A stretch of DNA of 64,000 nt. Source: Eutreptiella sp. 'Long Island Sound 2002' (Eukaryota > Euglenozoa > Euglenophyceae > Eutreptiales > Eutreptiaceae). The DNA lies in NCBI GenBank assembly GCA_964036045.1, contig OZ038401.1:32540397-32604396 (forward strand), read 5' to 3'. The notes beneath the pieces are model-generated. The model was not told where the DNA came from and did not search any database. It saw only the letters and a program-made list of their open reading frames with translations. The translations under genes were made by a program, and so were the position numbers. Shown here piece after piece: positions 23,070-36,293 of the stretch. Numbering within the stretch: position 1 is the stretch's first letter; every line of letters begins with the position of its first letter.

Positions 23070-24840
23070 GATTTTGAATCCGTAACTTGCATATGTGTGC
23101 GCATGGGCTCTTGTTCTGCATCTACGGCATTCAGCTCCTTGGACCTTGGCAACCTGTTGGTGTCACCTACCACAAGTGCCTAAAATGTGCCGCTTATTTT
23201 TTGGAAATGGTTATCTTGGCCCATGAGTACGCCGAGCCAGCAAAATCCATGTATTTGCATGTCCAATATGACTTCCTAAGATCTTGAATACCTCATGCGT
23301 GGATCAGAGTCAACATGGTGCCTGGACCAGAACTTTGCCATTCGAATGTAAATGCTCGTGGATAACTATAGCTATCTGGATAACTATAACCATAGCATTG
23401 TGTAGATCGAGTTGGCTCAAGTGCTTCTGCACAAAGGTTGAGGACACATTTTGATGGAGAGTTTGAATCTTCAGCCGAATGGGCTCTCTGTTTCCTTCTG
23501 TCCCGGTAGCAATGCATGAACGACACATGTAGTACAAATAATCCAAAATACATGTCCAACCCATTTGCATTTCGCGTTGTGTTGATGCATGTTCCTTGGA
23601 TGTAGGAGTCCTAGATCTACCTCAGGTATTGCCCATTTCGAAATCAGGCATGCCCTACCAGTAGGTCTCATTTTGATGGGACCGCGAGCTGACATTGGAG
23701 GTTGTGCACTAGTGGCTACGTTCCTTGTGGGATAGACTGGTTTGGGACAACAATTTTCTCTTGGCTGTGGGTATTCCCTGTGGCCCGTTTGTCACGCCAC
23801 AATTGTGGCGCCGCAAATTGTGCACGGCGCATAACCCGCTTGGTATGAAGTTTCATGATGTTTTCCTCAAGTACCGGTTGAGAGTGTGTGGGGCGGTGTA
23901 GTTTGACGCTCACTGTATAGGGGGGGCATCTGTTGTGTGTCTATGTGTTAGTTGTGATGGTGCGGCCCCTAGAGGGGTTTAGGAGCCCTGCATCCTAATG
24001 ATTGCTTAGGCTGCTATCGCTCCAGTTTCCGTGGCATGGGGCTGAGCTAGGGGTCAAGGACTCCTTTGTGCTCCCCACTAGGTGGGACCACTTTTTTTTT
24101 TCCCCTTGTGGTCTTGCCAAACGCAGGTGCCCAAGGCCACACTCGTGTTGCACCTGGTATGGGAGTGGTAGGGTTGTGGCAAAGATTTTTTGGGCTTGTT
24201 ACATAGTTCTGATTTCTTTTGTATTGTGTACCCCTCTGGTTTCTTTACCGGGGAAGGGCTGGGGGTGCAAACTGCTTGCAGTGGTCGCGTTCTGCATGAG
24301 TGAACCCTAGGGATGTGTGGCACGCTAAGGTGATTTGTACATGCTGCAGCCTACGTGCTTGTTATGTATTGTTAGCCAGCCCGAGGGGAATGGTGTAGCT
24401 ATAGTTTTGCATTGGTGGCCATTGTGTGCTGTATCCATTTATGTTGTTTGTATGCATCTTGCCCTTGTAGGATTTTTTCTGAATTTTGGTGCTCACCCAT
24501 GTACAGCGCATAGATAGCGGGCATCGTTGTGTCTTTGGAACGCTTCTGTTGCCTGATGTGGGCGGCATGCAGAGGATGATTTGTGCACCTTGCAGCCTAC
24601 GTGCCTGCCGTGTATTGCATGATTGGGTGCTTTTAAGCAAAAAGCAATTTTAGGCTTGGACAAACGGTCTCCACACTTTTTGTGAGATTGGGCACCAATT
24701 TGCAATTTTGTAGGGACATGTTCTTAGGCGGCCCAACTAGGACACCCCAAAATTCCCTTAGATGGCCCTATTAGGGGGGCACTCGGAACCCTTCGTGGGG
24801 AGGGTCAAATATGGGTACCATGGACACCATTCAACCTCCC
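23070..24840. other. No supported gene
   Basis: There are only short frames with no motif I recognise, and no repeat structure was noticed beyond short homopolymer runs. Confidence 0.45.
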
Positions 24841-24847
24841 CTTGCAG

Positions 24848-25106
24848 GTCCCATCGCATAGACCCCATCCCGTCGGTGGCAAAGCGCCCATGCTCTGACA
24901 GCACTCCAGATTTGTTGGAGCGCATGGCCGTTGAAAATCTGCCGGGTCGAATTATGGAGGATGACTTTGCTAGCCCCCTGTTGTCAGTGCCAGCGGTGGT
25001 CCCGCAGGGTGTCAGCCCGCATCGGCTGCGGGCCTGCAGGTCTGCCAGCCCCTGTTCACCCTATTCCAGAGACTTCAAGCGGATTCGCGGAGGCGCGTTG
25101 TGCTGA
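24848..25106 (+). CDS. Possible exon, hypothetical
   Basis: The frame follows a pyrimidine-rich acceptor (CCTCCCCTTGCAG|GTCCC) and runs to TGA 25104-25106. The peptide includes KRPCSDSTPDLLERMAVENL and EDDFASPLLSVPAVVPQ, Ser/Pro-rich with a basic end. It could be the last exon of a split gene whose other exons I cannot find. Confidence is low. Confidence 0.25.
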
Positions 25107-25109
25107 GGT

Positions 25110-28100
25110 GCGGGAGTCTGGACATCGCTGTGTGGGGCCTGAGTCTGGCTAAGTGCACCCATGACATGCGGAAACGTCATTTCTGGCATGATTTAATTTT
25201 CTTTGAGGTGTTGACAGAATGTGTTCCGCAATTCTTAGGGTTTGCGGGTTGTTATTTTTTTGGGTGGAAAGTATGAAAAAGGGTGGAAAGACAGTTGTAG
25301 TGTTTGATTGGCTTTGAAGGCTTTGGGGGAGAGGCTTGAAGGGAAATCCCAGTTTGCGAAGCTGATGCCGCAGCAGCAGCACGTAGCAGAAGTGGCGGTT
25401 TGCAGTCTGCGGACGAGATGGAATAGCGGAGGGCGTGTGGACAGGGGCAATGCATCCACAGAGGGAATCTCTGGTGTCTGCAACCACCTCTGCCAGCCAA
25501 TGTGACATGGACAAGTCTCCTAATCTCAGTGCCCCTCCTCTTGGACATCTATTCGGCCTTTATGGCAACCCCTCCTTCCCAGCCCTATGATCGTGATCTT
25601 TGTCTCATCATCTTGTGCCAGCCCCCAGCCTGCTTCAACCCCCCCCCCCCCCCCTCTATCTTGGGAAAGACTTTGTGTGAAGCATGCCAGCGCCAACATC
25701 GGAGGGACGCCAAGGCAGAAGCAGCACTTGTGAGCTGAGGGGTGACTGTCCTACTCTCACCTAGTAAAAGTACTTTCCCTGCTGGCTTGGAATCAGCATA
25801 GTAGAAAAGTATTTCCAAAAGTAGTGCGTGCACTCGGAACAACCAACTGGACACTTACAGAAGAGGAAACACACGCGCCATGCATGCGGTGCTATGCACT
25901 ATGCATGTGTTTTCGACGTCTGCGGATGACAAGAGGGCTCCTCATAATTGATAATGTGAACATCGACACGCGAAAAGGTATGATACTGTTGCACCATGAG
26001 AAAGGGCGCCCCATCGAACAACGTTGAGAAACGCGGCAGGAGTGCCCCACTAAATTTTGCACACCGAAATGCAAAACGTCCGAATCGGCCTCACAGGCTT
26101 GGGCACCCTGTGGGGCACAGGGCTCTTCTGAGCGGCCGTACCTGATAATTCTCTTTCTCCTTCCTCTTCCTACGGCCCTCCCATGGCATTGGGTGTGGGC
26201 AGCTACAACCATCATTGGGGAGGTATAGTGGAGGCATCCGTTGTTGTATGCTACCGTGCCCCTGCCACCCTGAAAATACGCAAAAAATACAGAGATGGGC
26301 TGGTAAAAACGCACACGCAGTGCGCGCGGTGCATGTGTTTCCCACTGAGCCTTCATGGCAACCCCCATCTTCCCACAAGCCCCATCCCTCCAAGGCCACC
26401 TCCCTTCTGAACCCCACTCCAGGCACTGAGTGCTCTTGTGGCGAGTCTCCCTCAGAGACCTTTTTTCAGGGTCTTGCCTGAGGTACAGGGATGGCTACCC
26501 TTTACTCGGCACTGAACCGCACGGTGAACCAAGCGGGACCGTGATGGTCAGCAGAACAGCGAATGACACGTGCACAGATGTGCAGACAGCATTCATCAGG
26601 GCGTAGGGTCAGGGTTGCGGGTGCGGCGTCGCCAATGAATACCACTGCATGGTGATGCAGCCTAAACATTATTGAAAATTCCCTCAAAGTCCCTCAAAAT
26701 TGTTGCAGAGCTCCATGTCCATTCGAGAGTCCATGCGCCCCGCTGGTTTGCATCTCCGGTGCCTTGCACCGGAACAAGACACAATTTGGGAGTCAGGGAG
26801 TACTGTCCGCCATGTCAATGTGCTGATCCGATGGTGTATGGTTGCTTGTCCTCAGGCAGCAGCAGCAGCAGCAGCAGCAGGGGGCAGGGGACAAGGGTGG
26901 TTGCAGAAGGAAGCACATTGCTGTCATGTCGGTCCATGTCGGCACTCATCCGTTTCATTCAACAGGCCGCTATTACGTGCCTCGTTATGACAGAAATGAA
27001 GCAGTGGTGTTTGATTACGAGCCTCTTCTCTGCCTTATGTGCTACTGACGCATGCTTGCGCACTGCCATAAGGCGGACTTTTCTTCGGGGTCTCCAAGGA
27101 TGTAAACACATGTGCACAGATGTGCCATGGACGAACCGGCAAACGGGGTTGGTTTTGCAGAGCCTGAGAGCGGGGGGGGGCGATATGGGGGCTGAGGGGT
27201 GGGGGGCTGTGGAACACGGGACAGCCGGCGTGGTTGTGCGCTTGCGCTGTCCCTCTGCGACATCGGTGACGTTTGCCAGTGCCGTCCCGGTCAAACCCTC
27301 GCTGCCACAATCTGATGACCCGTGGGCCGTTGCTCGGGTGGTCTCCGGGGTCATATGATGCATGTGCCCTGCCGATCAGCTGCTTCTGGCCCATTGGCCC
27401 ATTGGTCCTTGTCCAAAATACAGTCCTTTGATTGGATCACACCCCAGTTGTCTGCAGAATACACGGAGGGATGTGTCACCCTTGGTACATAGGAACAGTA
27501 AAGATAGTCCCCATTGATCGCCCTCGTTGCTGGTTCCTAGGGCACATGTGCGAGTGATCATCATGGCCTGGACCCCGGGCTGTATCAAGGATTGGGCTCT
27601 TTGGAGACGGGGGCGGAGGGGCAAAATTTGTGGACAAAGTCTGCGGCAGTCGCCTCGTTGGCAAACAGTCATACCCCAGAGAGGCAAACAGCGGCACCTC
27701 ATTCCAAAAGCCATTTTGTACAATACCCCATGCATCAAAGGCATAAGGGGTGCGTCATTTCACTGTGACTCTACGGGGAAGCCACCAAGCACCTCTGTGG
27801 AGTTCAATCCTGTGATGAGTGTCGGTTATGCCATTGCATGACCTTCTTCGGTACATTTTGCACCATGTCAGCATCTGCTAGCAAAACGGGGCATGCACCA
27901 CGTTCCCTGAATTTCGCTACTTATCTTGAAACTGCGAACGCCAGCACCTTCTTTCATTAGCCATATCAAAGGACAAACCCAACGCACCAGGCAGCCATAA
28001 AAGGCTTGATTCATGCTGGGATGTAGTAGTGACTTAATTTCATCTACCCCACAGTGAGATGTGTGGTGGTTCTTTAGAATGTGGTGATGCCTGCCAGCCC

Positions 28101-29760
28101 GTCACGTCCGAGCGCTGCAGTGAAGTGGTGCAATATGACTGCGCATCAGTGGGCTGTGCATGCTGTACATGCTTTCCCCAACACATTGCCCTAGGGTTCC
28201 TCATCAAATGGGCACACAGGATAGCACCAGTTATGCAGCACGTGCAGTTTCATGCAGCAGCTCCATCTCATGCTATTCAATGCACGCGCTCCTGTGTTCT
28301 TGTGTTTGTGTTTGTGTTTGTGTTTGTGATAAGAGCAGGGCGCGAATCCTGATTTTCTTTGGACTGACCTGCACCATTGATGGCAGCAGGGCAGCACTGA
28401 ATGTCATGTCCTCCTTGTCACGCCCAGTATGTTTGTGTGTTTTGGTTGTTTTTCATTAGCGGATTATTGAATCCTTCAGAATCAATCTACTATCTTTACC
28501 TTTACTGTTCCTGTCCTGTGCCTCTCCTTCTGCTCCCCCCCCCCCCCTGTGGCAGTGCTACTGTAGTAGACCAACAGCCACAGCATGCATTTTCCTAATT
28601 CTGAGCCCCATGTAGGGCTCCTCTTCCTCTGACTTCAGTCAGTCTGATCTATGTTTTCATTTCTGCTCTTCCCCCTTCTACATGGACGAGCAATGTGTGT
28701 TCGAGCCGGTTTTTTTTCTGATGCAAAGCTGGAGGCTGCAACATTTGAGACTGAGAGATCAACAACAACAACAACAACAACTACTACAATAATCGTAACC
28801 AGTTTGTGCTATGCATAGGGCTAGGGCTAGAGTACCACCCCAGGGATGACCCTTAAATGCGACCACAAACATACAGGTTACCTACCATTGCCTGACCTTA
28901 CTGTTCAGAAGGCTGAGAGATTGGGTGCATGAAGGGCTGCTGTGATGTCTGTACAATTCTGGATGTCTGATTAAGCTGTGAGGCACCAGCGCTCCTCAAC
29001 TGTTGGGGCCTTTAGATGGATTCTCTGCTTGCACACAGGCCTGGGGGGGTGCTGTACGCGTGTGCACTGTGAACTCATTGATCTGCCCATGGTGCCGTGT
29101 CTGCCCCCATGCTCCTGTCACAGAATACCTGGATACCAATCCACACATATACATTTGCTTCCAGTTCACCTGGGGACTGCAAACACGACGATTCTGTGAC
29201 ACTGGACTGTTCATGACACTGCTGAGGAAATGCAGTGCTGACCAGCGTTTGTCTGCCCTGTGTGAGAGCCCACCAGCAAACACCAGTTTGTAAGCACCCC
29301 CTGGACAGTGGGGATGCACAGCGCAAAAAGGCAGAGACTGGTGGCACAAGAAACATATCTTCTTGCATTGTAGATACCAAATCCGCTCTTGTGTCTTTTG
29401 AGACGCCATAACCTGCACATGCCGTCGTGCATTTTGCCATGGTTGGGGACGCCCGCTTTGGACCCACGCCTGCGCCCCCATGACTATCCCTGGTCTAATT
29501 TTCCTTCTCCTTTTTTACCTACAATACCCCCAGCCACACTCCGTCAAGTTTGGTGACATGCTTGTGGGCATAAATTCAGTGGAACGCAACCAAAAGGTTG
29601 TACCTCAGACACGACCACACGGGAATCGATATGACTGGACGCGTCATTACTCTTGGTTTTAGTTGGTTTGCCGATCAGTGGGCCGTGGGTGTAAAGGGCC
29701 TGCAGGACTCATCGCTTTACTAGGAGCTGTGCGAGTGGCTGTGCCCCCTGTGTCAAACCT
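25110..29760. other. No supported gene; microsatellites
   Basis: Simple repeats include CAG triplets at about 26860-26880, GTGTTT at about 28302-28328 and CAA triplets at about 28764-28782. Several C or G homopolymers of 10 or more are present. A 68-codon frame from 26842 contains poly-Gln followed by a natural-looking stretch (RYYVPRYDRNEAVVFDYEP) and might be an exon, but it has no second line of support. Confidence 0.4.
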
Positions 29761-29768
29761 CACAGCCG

Positions 29769-30065
29769 TTGGATTTTTTTCCTTCGGTCGCTATGTGCTT
29801 GGAGTTCGATGCATATTGTACGCAGATGGTGGATGCCTGGGGTCCAGCCCTTGCGTCCACGGTGCACACCTGGATCTCAGGACCTTGCACCAAGAGTCAG
29901 CTTAGAAATTTCGCTCGCATGCTGGTGCCCCTGTCTCTTTATGAAGCGATGGTCCCCGATCGCGATTCCAAACGCATTGTGATGGACGCCCTTCCCGGCA
30001 GACGCAAAGCCCTGAGTCGGATAGTCAAGGATGTGTGCACCTTCCACCAGAACCACCCTCCCTAA
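29769..30065 (+). CDS. Hypothetical ORF/exon, 98 codons
   Basis: The frame ends at TAA 30063-30065. Residues from about 12 on have balanced composition (FDAYCTQMVDAWGPAL, QLRNFARMLVPLSLYEAM, RRKALSRIVKDVC), which is unusual for this AT/GC-mixed non-coding stretch. The upstream bases are pyrimidine-rich, so the 5' end may be an exon boundary and not the ATG. No family is recognised. Confidence 0.35.
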   Translation: MDFFPSVAMCLEFDAYCTQMVDAWGPALASTVHTWISGPCTKSQLRNFARMLVPLSLYEAMVPDRDSKRIVMDALPGRRKALSRIVKDVCTFHQNHPP

Positions 30066-30069
30066 CTAG

Positions 30070-31270
30070 TAACACCTGTTTTCAATGCCATGGCCCCTAT
30101 CACTTCTTACAGACCAGCAGCGGAAACGACACACACGTACAGACCGCCACCCCCCATCCTGGCGAAGGTCAGTCTGCGCCACAGCCCCGACAGAGGAGAG
30201 GCGAAACGCCCCCGTGATCGCTGTGATTGGTAACCTGGGAAGAAGCATTCGGGCTCCGCCTCTGCCCTCGGCCGAGTAACACCCCCCAAAGAAAAGCGAC
30301 AACAGATGTCAATCACCAGCTTTCTTTGTCCCTGCTAGCTTATACTGAGCCTCCGACGCACCTTTCTCTCTGTTTCTCAGCCTCCCTGTCCATGAACGGT
30401 GGGCTTCGTTTAAAGCATCACTTCGTCAACTAAGCTAATCGCGTTGATGCCGTCATGGCATTCTGCATTCACTCAGGCCTCAGTTCTTCCTTACTTTGGG
30501 CTGCAAGTCGCAAGTCCATTCCCACAGCAGCGAATACCTCCTTGACTTGCGCCTTGCGGCTCGGGATGACCAATATCCCTACCACCTCCTTTTTTTGCCA
30601 GTTTTCACGCTCCTTTGCTTTCCCGTTGGTTCTGCACTCTGGAACTTAGGGAGGAGTGACAGCATCGATGTCCTTTTGGGCGGCGACGCTGTGCATGCTT
30701 CGGACACAGTCACTATCGGTAATTAGGGCAAGACATATCTGTGCGGTAGACCGGGTTCAGCGCGAGTGTGGCCTCAAGTCTCCCCTAGCGGGCAGTATAG
30801 GCCACGAGCCCTCTGCTGGCGGGTCGTGTCCTTTACCCGCAAAGCGGCCACAGGTAGGCCACAGGACTGGTGTCCCCCCCCCCCCCCCACCCCCTTGTAT
30901 AAGCCAAGCCCTTGTCCAAGCTACAGTAGGCGTAGAGACCGTGATAATTGTGTGCGTAATTTGATTACGTACACAATGTAGTGCAGCCACATTAGACATG
31001 GGTTTGCTGTCACATTTGCCAATTACATAGAGTCATGGGCACATTTGTTGTGAGTCTTTGCCCACTTGAACCCACATGGCTCTGATTTTGGGGATATTTG
31101 TGCTTTATATTCGCCTTCCTTGCACCAGCTCACCATGCAATCTTCTCTTTTTAAACTTGGGCGTACAGTTATTTGCACATGTTCCTAACTGGATGAAGTT
31201 TTTTTTTTTGCACATCATCACACATTTGAGTCCGGCTCAAATTGAGGGTTCATATCATAAGAAAAAGAGG
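30070..31270. other. No supported gene
   Basis: Only short frames occur. A poly-C run lies near 30877-30891. The string 'aagccacgcccttgtccaagctac' type at 31799-31822 resembles 30902-30926, so a short dispersed repeat links this segment to the next. Confidence 0.4.
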
Positions 31271-31272
31271 AT

Positions 31273-31656
31273 TTGAAGTATTTTGCCAATTCTGATTCTG
31301 ATTCACGTTCTGATTCTGATTCTGATTCTGGGACGGATACCGATGACGATGGTCCCATTTCTGAGTCTTCCTCAAGTGATGATTGTAGTGACTCCAATGA
31401 TGAACCCACTGAAGTTGTTTGGGCTAAGGCTGCCCGAGGCATCTGGGGAATGGCCCGTGTCTTTGATGGGAAGTTGTATTTTACAAGGGACCACATCCAA
31501 GGCAATGTCATTCCCAAGAATTTGAAGTTGCCTGAGCCCCAACCAGCCCCTAAGCCTTGGGCAAAGGCATTTTCAAGTGTTGAGCATGTGCAATTGTTCG
31601 CAAGAAGGGTTTCCAAGCCCAACATTTGTAGGCTTTGCATCCTTCATCGCTTGTGA
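31273..31656 (+). CDS. Acidic Ser/Asp-repeat ORF with PWWP-like stretch
   Basis: The 127-codon frame starts with Ser-Asp dipeptide repeats (microsatellite 'gattct') up to about residue 44. A stretch EVVWAKAARGIWGMARVFDG follows at about 47-66. The order V-V-W-A-K...G-x-W...A-R-V is reminiscent of the first strand of PWWP domains, which bind methylated histones and DNA, but the rest of such a domain is not visible. A downstream GT could be a splice donor. This may be a gene fragment. Confidence 0.3.
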   Translation: MKYFANSDSDSRSDSDSDSGTDTDDDGPISESSSSDDCSDSNDEPTEVVWAKAARGIWGMARVFDGKLYFTRDHIQGNVIPKNLKLPEPQPAPKPWAKAFSSVEHVQLFARRVSKPNICRLCILHRL

Positions 31657-31659
31657 CAA

Positions 31660-33690
31660 CATGGGTGTGAACCTGAAAATTTCATGTTCCCAAGGCTTTC
31701 TTGTGTTTGCATGCTCTTGGAAATGTGGGTGGAGGTCAAGGTGCATGCATACCATGGCTGCGCGCACGTGTGTGTTGGCAGTTGTATGTGTTGCGCGCAA
31801 GCCACGCCCTTGTCCAAGCTACAAGAGGCGTAAGGACTGTAATAATTGTGTACATTGACGTAGCTTATACAAGGGGGGACGGTGCATAGTCTTCCTACTT
31901 GTCCATATGATTCTGCACAAACACCGAATGGGACCTGAAGATGTTGACACGTTTTAAAAATTAATGCTGGGTTCAGATGCAGCTGAACACTATCACCAAA
32001 GACAAGGTGAACAGCACCACTCAAACAAGGTTGAGGCCTCGAGACGGACAGTCTTGCCTTTTTTGATACCATTCAGCAACACAATCGAAATCTCGGCAAA
32101 ATGGCAGTGGCAAATAATTAGCCAATTTGCCTGCAGGCAACAATTCCCACAGGACCAAAAAAAAACGACTATTAATCAAAGCATGTTAATTGAAGTAGCA
32201 GGAAGACACAAACATATACACAAACATACACCAACATATACAAACATATTACTGTGGGCAATTATGCTGCCGTGGGAGTGCATTTGGCAAAGCCATCCGC
32301 CGGTTCATTACCCGGAAACCCTACATGGGATTTAAGCAAGCCCAGGCCAACATTGAGGGAGCATTGCTAGAGTACGTTTTTTACTATTTGTTGCCACGTG
32401 CTTTGGGTGGATTGAGAATCAAGGAGAAGGGGGTTTTGGGCAGACGCCAATCAACACAATCGACAATTTTACTGTCAATGCACTTGGAAAATTTGCTCTG
32501 AAAAGCAACTGATGGGACGTATTTGTTGGACTGTAGGGCAACTCAGCATCTTTGCCCTATCATATTTGCACGGTATGGCCAACACGGGGATCGCACTATT
32601 TGGCGATAGAAAAACTGTTGCGGACCTGCAAAATGTGTTGTCCATGACCTTTGATGAATACCCACTCCAATTTTGTTACTTAATATGCCCTAGCATAGCT
32701 ACCACACTCATAAAGCGCTAGGACTCCCCAGTAAAAAAACCATTTCTAGGCCCGGCAAAGTTTTGGCACGGCTCACTGGAACTGGCAACAGGCTTTTGAA
32801 GGCTTGGTACTGAGAGCTAAGCATGGCTATTAGGGCCGTCTTCAAGGATGGAGACGGAATACCTTTTTGACAGTGACACAATCAACAGACTAAAAGGAGC
32901 CAATTGGCACTGCCTACTTCTAGAATGTCGCTGCTTGTTGGTATCTGTCCAGCCTAGAAAAAGCGGAGGGGGCTATACAAGAAAAAGCAACAGTCAAATT
33001 GGGGTGAGATTGAACCTTTTGAAGAGAATTGACGTAGCAACGGACTGAGATTGCATGTTGTCCCCCGATGGACCGTATATTTATTAAGAGCTGCAATGAA
33101 CATGTTTAGAGAAGTGGGTCAAGTGCAAGGGTTTTAAGAAGTGAGGGTCAGGTGAATGCATTGCGCTTTGTCCGCCTTTTGTTGTTGTGGTGCCAAGCAC
33201 CATGAAAAGAACAGCTTTGGTACCTTGAAACAATTGTTGCCATTTTTTGCGCAATGTCTACATAACACATTGGGGCTCGTAAGCAGAGGAATGAGTTTTT
33301 TTTTTAATAAAAAACAATGCAAATGCTTGCTCCAATGCTTTGTATACGGTCCATTGTAACAAAAGACAGTTTCTTAGGTGGCTCAAGTTGCATGGTGAAA
33401 ATGTGCCCAAAACTGCCTCTCTACGGCATTGCGAAAAAATAGTCCTTTTGGGGGGGACGTAAAACACAAGAACCAAAAATCCCGTGAAAAGCAATTAACT
33501 GGTCCATTTTCCTTTATTTTAAACAAAACCGACTGCCCGGGAAAATGATTTATTTCCAGAAAAATGAAGTTCTTTTTGGGAAAATCACGACTTTTTGTTT
33601 CCTATACCACTTATGCTTTGCAATAAAAACACCCATGAGCTTTCAATCTTTTGGAAAACCAGTTTTCGAAAACCATGTTCCACGCTGCAC
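31660..33690. other. No supported gene
   Basis: AT-richer sequence with only short frames. A (CAYATATACAAA)-type microsatellite lies at about 32212-32248. Near 33375-33450 there is weak resemblance to the outer end of the transposon at 47338-54195 (CTTAG...CAA..TGCA, then AAAAAATAGT), which might be the eroded end of the decayed copy that follows. Confidence 0.4.
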
Positions 33691-33718
33691 GACAAGAAGC
33701 TTTTTTTAGTACCTCTTC

Positions 33719-33740
33719 TTTGCGCGAGGCCTCGCGCAAA
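33719..33740. repeat. Palindrome, copy 1, downstream of gene B
   Basis: A perfect 22-bp palindrome with core TTGCGCGAGGCCTCGCGCAA. It lies in the 3' spacer of copy 1. Confidence 0.9.
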
Positions 33741-33829
33741 CACCAACACAACAGCGCAAAAAATTGCATCACAGAGAAAAATGTGCCGCACAAGGTGACA
33801 GCATAAAGGTCGTCGAAGAGGAATGCATA

Positions 33830-33845
33830 GCGCGAGCCCTCGCGC
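33830..33845. repeat. Palindrome, degenerate, copy 1
   Basis: GCGCGAGCCCTCGCGC, with one mismatch at the centre, just past the gene B stop codon. Position matches the first downstream palindrome of copy 2 (53672-53693). Confidence 0.8.
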
Positions 33846-34701
33846 ATAATATATCAGAACAAGCAAAGAAATTACTTTTTCTTCGGAACAGTTTGCATCT
33901 TAGAACCCAATGCCTTAGCAACGGACGTCCTACCCTTAGGCGGTGGCTTTGCGGGCTCGCTTCTTGGTTGGGACTGACGGGCTGGCTGCTTGAATGGAGC
34001 TCGGGCCCCGGTTTCCTCGGACCTCGGCTTCGCTATCACTTTCTTCGCTGCCTTGCCCTCGGAGACCTGCGCTTCCTCCTCCTCTTCTTCCTCGCTCTCC
34101 TCCTCTTCATCCCCATCGCTCTCGTCTGACTCTGCACCGGTAACCGACTTCGCTGCCTGAGGCTTGGAGGCAGTCTTCTTCTTCTTGGGGGCTGGTTCCC
34201 CACCAGTAGACTTCCGCTTTGCAGCGGTCAGTGCTTCTGCAGCTTGACCTTTCTCAACAGTTTCTTCCTCCTTCAGTGACAACGCATCAGAACCCACCTT
34301 GTCATCGCGAACCCAAAGGGGAATACCACAGTTTGACCAGTTGGCCTGCTGGTCCCAATCACCAGACGCGTCCAGTTTCGACCCTTGTGTCAATACGTGG
34401 TTCAACTGAGTATGCACTCTGTTGACCCAATCGGAGAGATTGTCGGAGGTAACACCAAGAAGGTACATGCGAGAATCCGGCTCGATGGCCGCGATCTTGC
34501 ACACCAGATCCGGCTGATGATCAATGAACACAAACGCAGGCTTGAAGCTCTTATCCTGCTTCAAGTAAAAGAGGTGAGTGTCGAAATACCACATAACCGT
34601 CGTTATCGGAAGGTGACCGCCAAATTCAACAGGATCCATCTCCTCTACTTGAGTAGGTCCAAACGTCAGATAATTCGGAATGTGCAATGAGGGAGAAATT
34701 A

Positions 34702-34721
34702 TTGCGCGAGGCCTCGCGCAA
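34702..34721. repeat. Palindrome in intron 4 of copy 1 gene B
   Basis: Perfect TTGCGCGAGGCCTCGCGCAA. The homologous intron of copy 2 has the 52627-52648 palindrome. Confidence 0.9.
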
Positions 34722-35471
34722 AGAGCGGACGTAATGAGGGAAATATACCTTTCTCGACCAGCTATCCGGTGACGAAATCAGCAACCAGCGAACGTCAAAC
34801 GTTGTAGGATCCCCTGCAGGCTTCGGTTTGACTGGCCAACTGAAGATGGGAATAAGGAACATGTTGCCAATGCGCGGCGCGTTGAAATCATCGTTGAGAC
34901 GCCTCTCTGTTTCCATTTCCAGCGTGTTGAACATGTTGTCACCAACAGTTTTAGAGCCGCACATAAGGGTATCAGCACGCGCCATCTCTTCATACAGCCA
35001 GGCTGGGCACATCATCTCAGGAGCTAGAAGTTCAAATATGTCGCCGTTGATGACAATCAGGTTCTTGTCAATCTCAATAAACCGCCTCGGGGGATCGCGG
35101 GTAAACGCTGCAATTCGGGTCGCCTTAACTGTGATAGTTTGACTTGACAGTAATGGATCCTGCTGTTCCACTGTCTTGAAGTCACCAGTAACGCCAGCAG
35201 GTGGGGGGACCACACGGCTCCTGGTAGGCTCTTGACCCAGGAGTTTTTGGACGTTGAGGATTTTCAGGGAGGCGGGTTTGCCTTTCTCTGCCACCTGCCA
35301 CAGTGGTGCGCGAATCATGGATTTCCATGCCGGCCATGGACCGCGACTTTTGCCTTCAGGTTCCCGCCAATAGCCCCATGTACCAAGAGTCACCTTCAGG
35401 GCAGGCCTTCCAAGTGCAGCAACCTCTTTGCGGGTCCGCATGTCTTTGGCTAAAGAACAGAAATGGAGAAA

Positions 35472-35482
35472 GTGCGGCGCAC
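35472..35482. repeat. Shortened palindrome in intron 3 of copy 1 gene B
   Basis: GTGCGGCGCAC, five-base arms around one base. It keeps only the outer arms of the motif and sits in the intron homologous to the one that holds 51845-51866 in copy 2. It may be an eroded site. Confidence 0.4.
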
Positions 35483-35838
35483 CGATGCAGAAACGGAACC
35501 CACGTCTCGTCGGTGGTACACACCTTTCTCAGGTCGAACGTACTGGCCGTTGTGCGTGTGGTCCAGATGCATTGAGACCCACTGCTCAAGGATGATGTCG
35601 TCAAACGAATTCTGCAAGGATTTAAGGGTTGTTTTTTCTTCCTGCATCACGTCTGCCACTTTGTTGTAGAACTCCGGCAACAGGATCCCGTCCATTTTCT
35701 TCAGCGCGTTCTTCGTGACATCTCCCCTTGGTCGTGGAACTTCTGCAGACCTTTCACAGCTTCCAGACCAGCATAGTAGGCAAACGTCATAAAATCTTTC
35801 CACAATTTATACGTTTTGTCCTGAAAGTGACAACGTTA

Positions 35839-35856
35839 TGCGCGAGGCCTCACGCA
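35839..35856. repeat. Palindrome in intron 2 of copy 1 gene B
   Basis: TGCGCGAGGCCTCACGCA, one mismatch. The homologous intron in copy 2 has 51472-51493. Confidence 0.85.
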
Positions 35857-36275
35857 ACGAAGAGCAACGAAACAACGATTAATGAACATACGAATTGACC
35901 AGGTTGCTTCAGTTCAGCGGTTGGAACCAGGGCACTCATCTGCACAGCATCCACAATGGCAATCTTGAGATTGCTGTACGTGTCAGCCAGGCCTCGCCGC
36001 CGCTGATCTTCAACACATCGAATGAGGTTATCTGCTGCCTCATACAGCGGAATTGGCTCAACGTCTTGTGCGCTTCCTTGTGCTTGTCCCGCCAGCTTTG
36101 CACCGAAGGCCTACGGTGTCGTAGGCTTCAGAATATCGGCGATGCATACAATATGCCACTGCTGCAGATCCAGACACGCTGTACGTCGCTTCCCCCGAAT
36201 CTTCGCAATCGCTTCCACGCTGTGCTGTCCAGATACACACCGATAATCGCCATCTGCAAATATGAGACACTCCTA

Positions 36276-36293
36276 TGCCCGAGGGCTCGCGCA
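36276..36293. repeat. Palindrome, degenerate, intron 1 of copy 1 gene B
   Basis: TGCCCGAGGGCTCGCGCA, two mismatched pairs. Copy 2 intron 1 instead has an unrelated short palindrome, TTCGATCGAA. Confidence 0.75.

Noticed and set aside
33375-33450. Left terminal repeat of the decayed copy
   Set aside because: CTTAG...CAA..TGCA and AAAAAATAGT resemble the end of the intact element only weakly, and no matching partner was found near 39 kb, so it was not annotated as a terminus.
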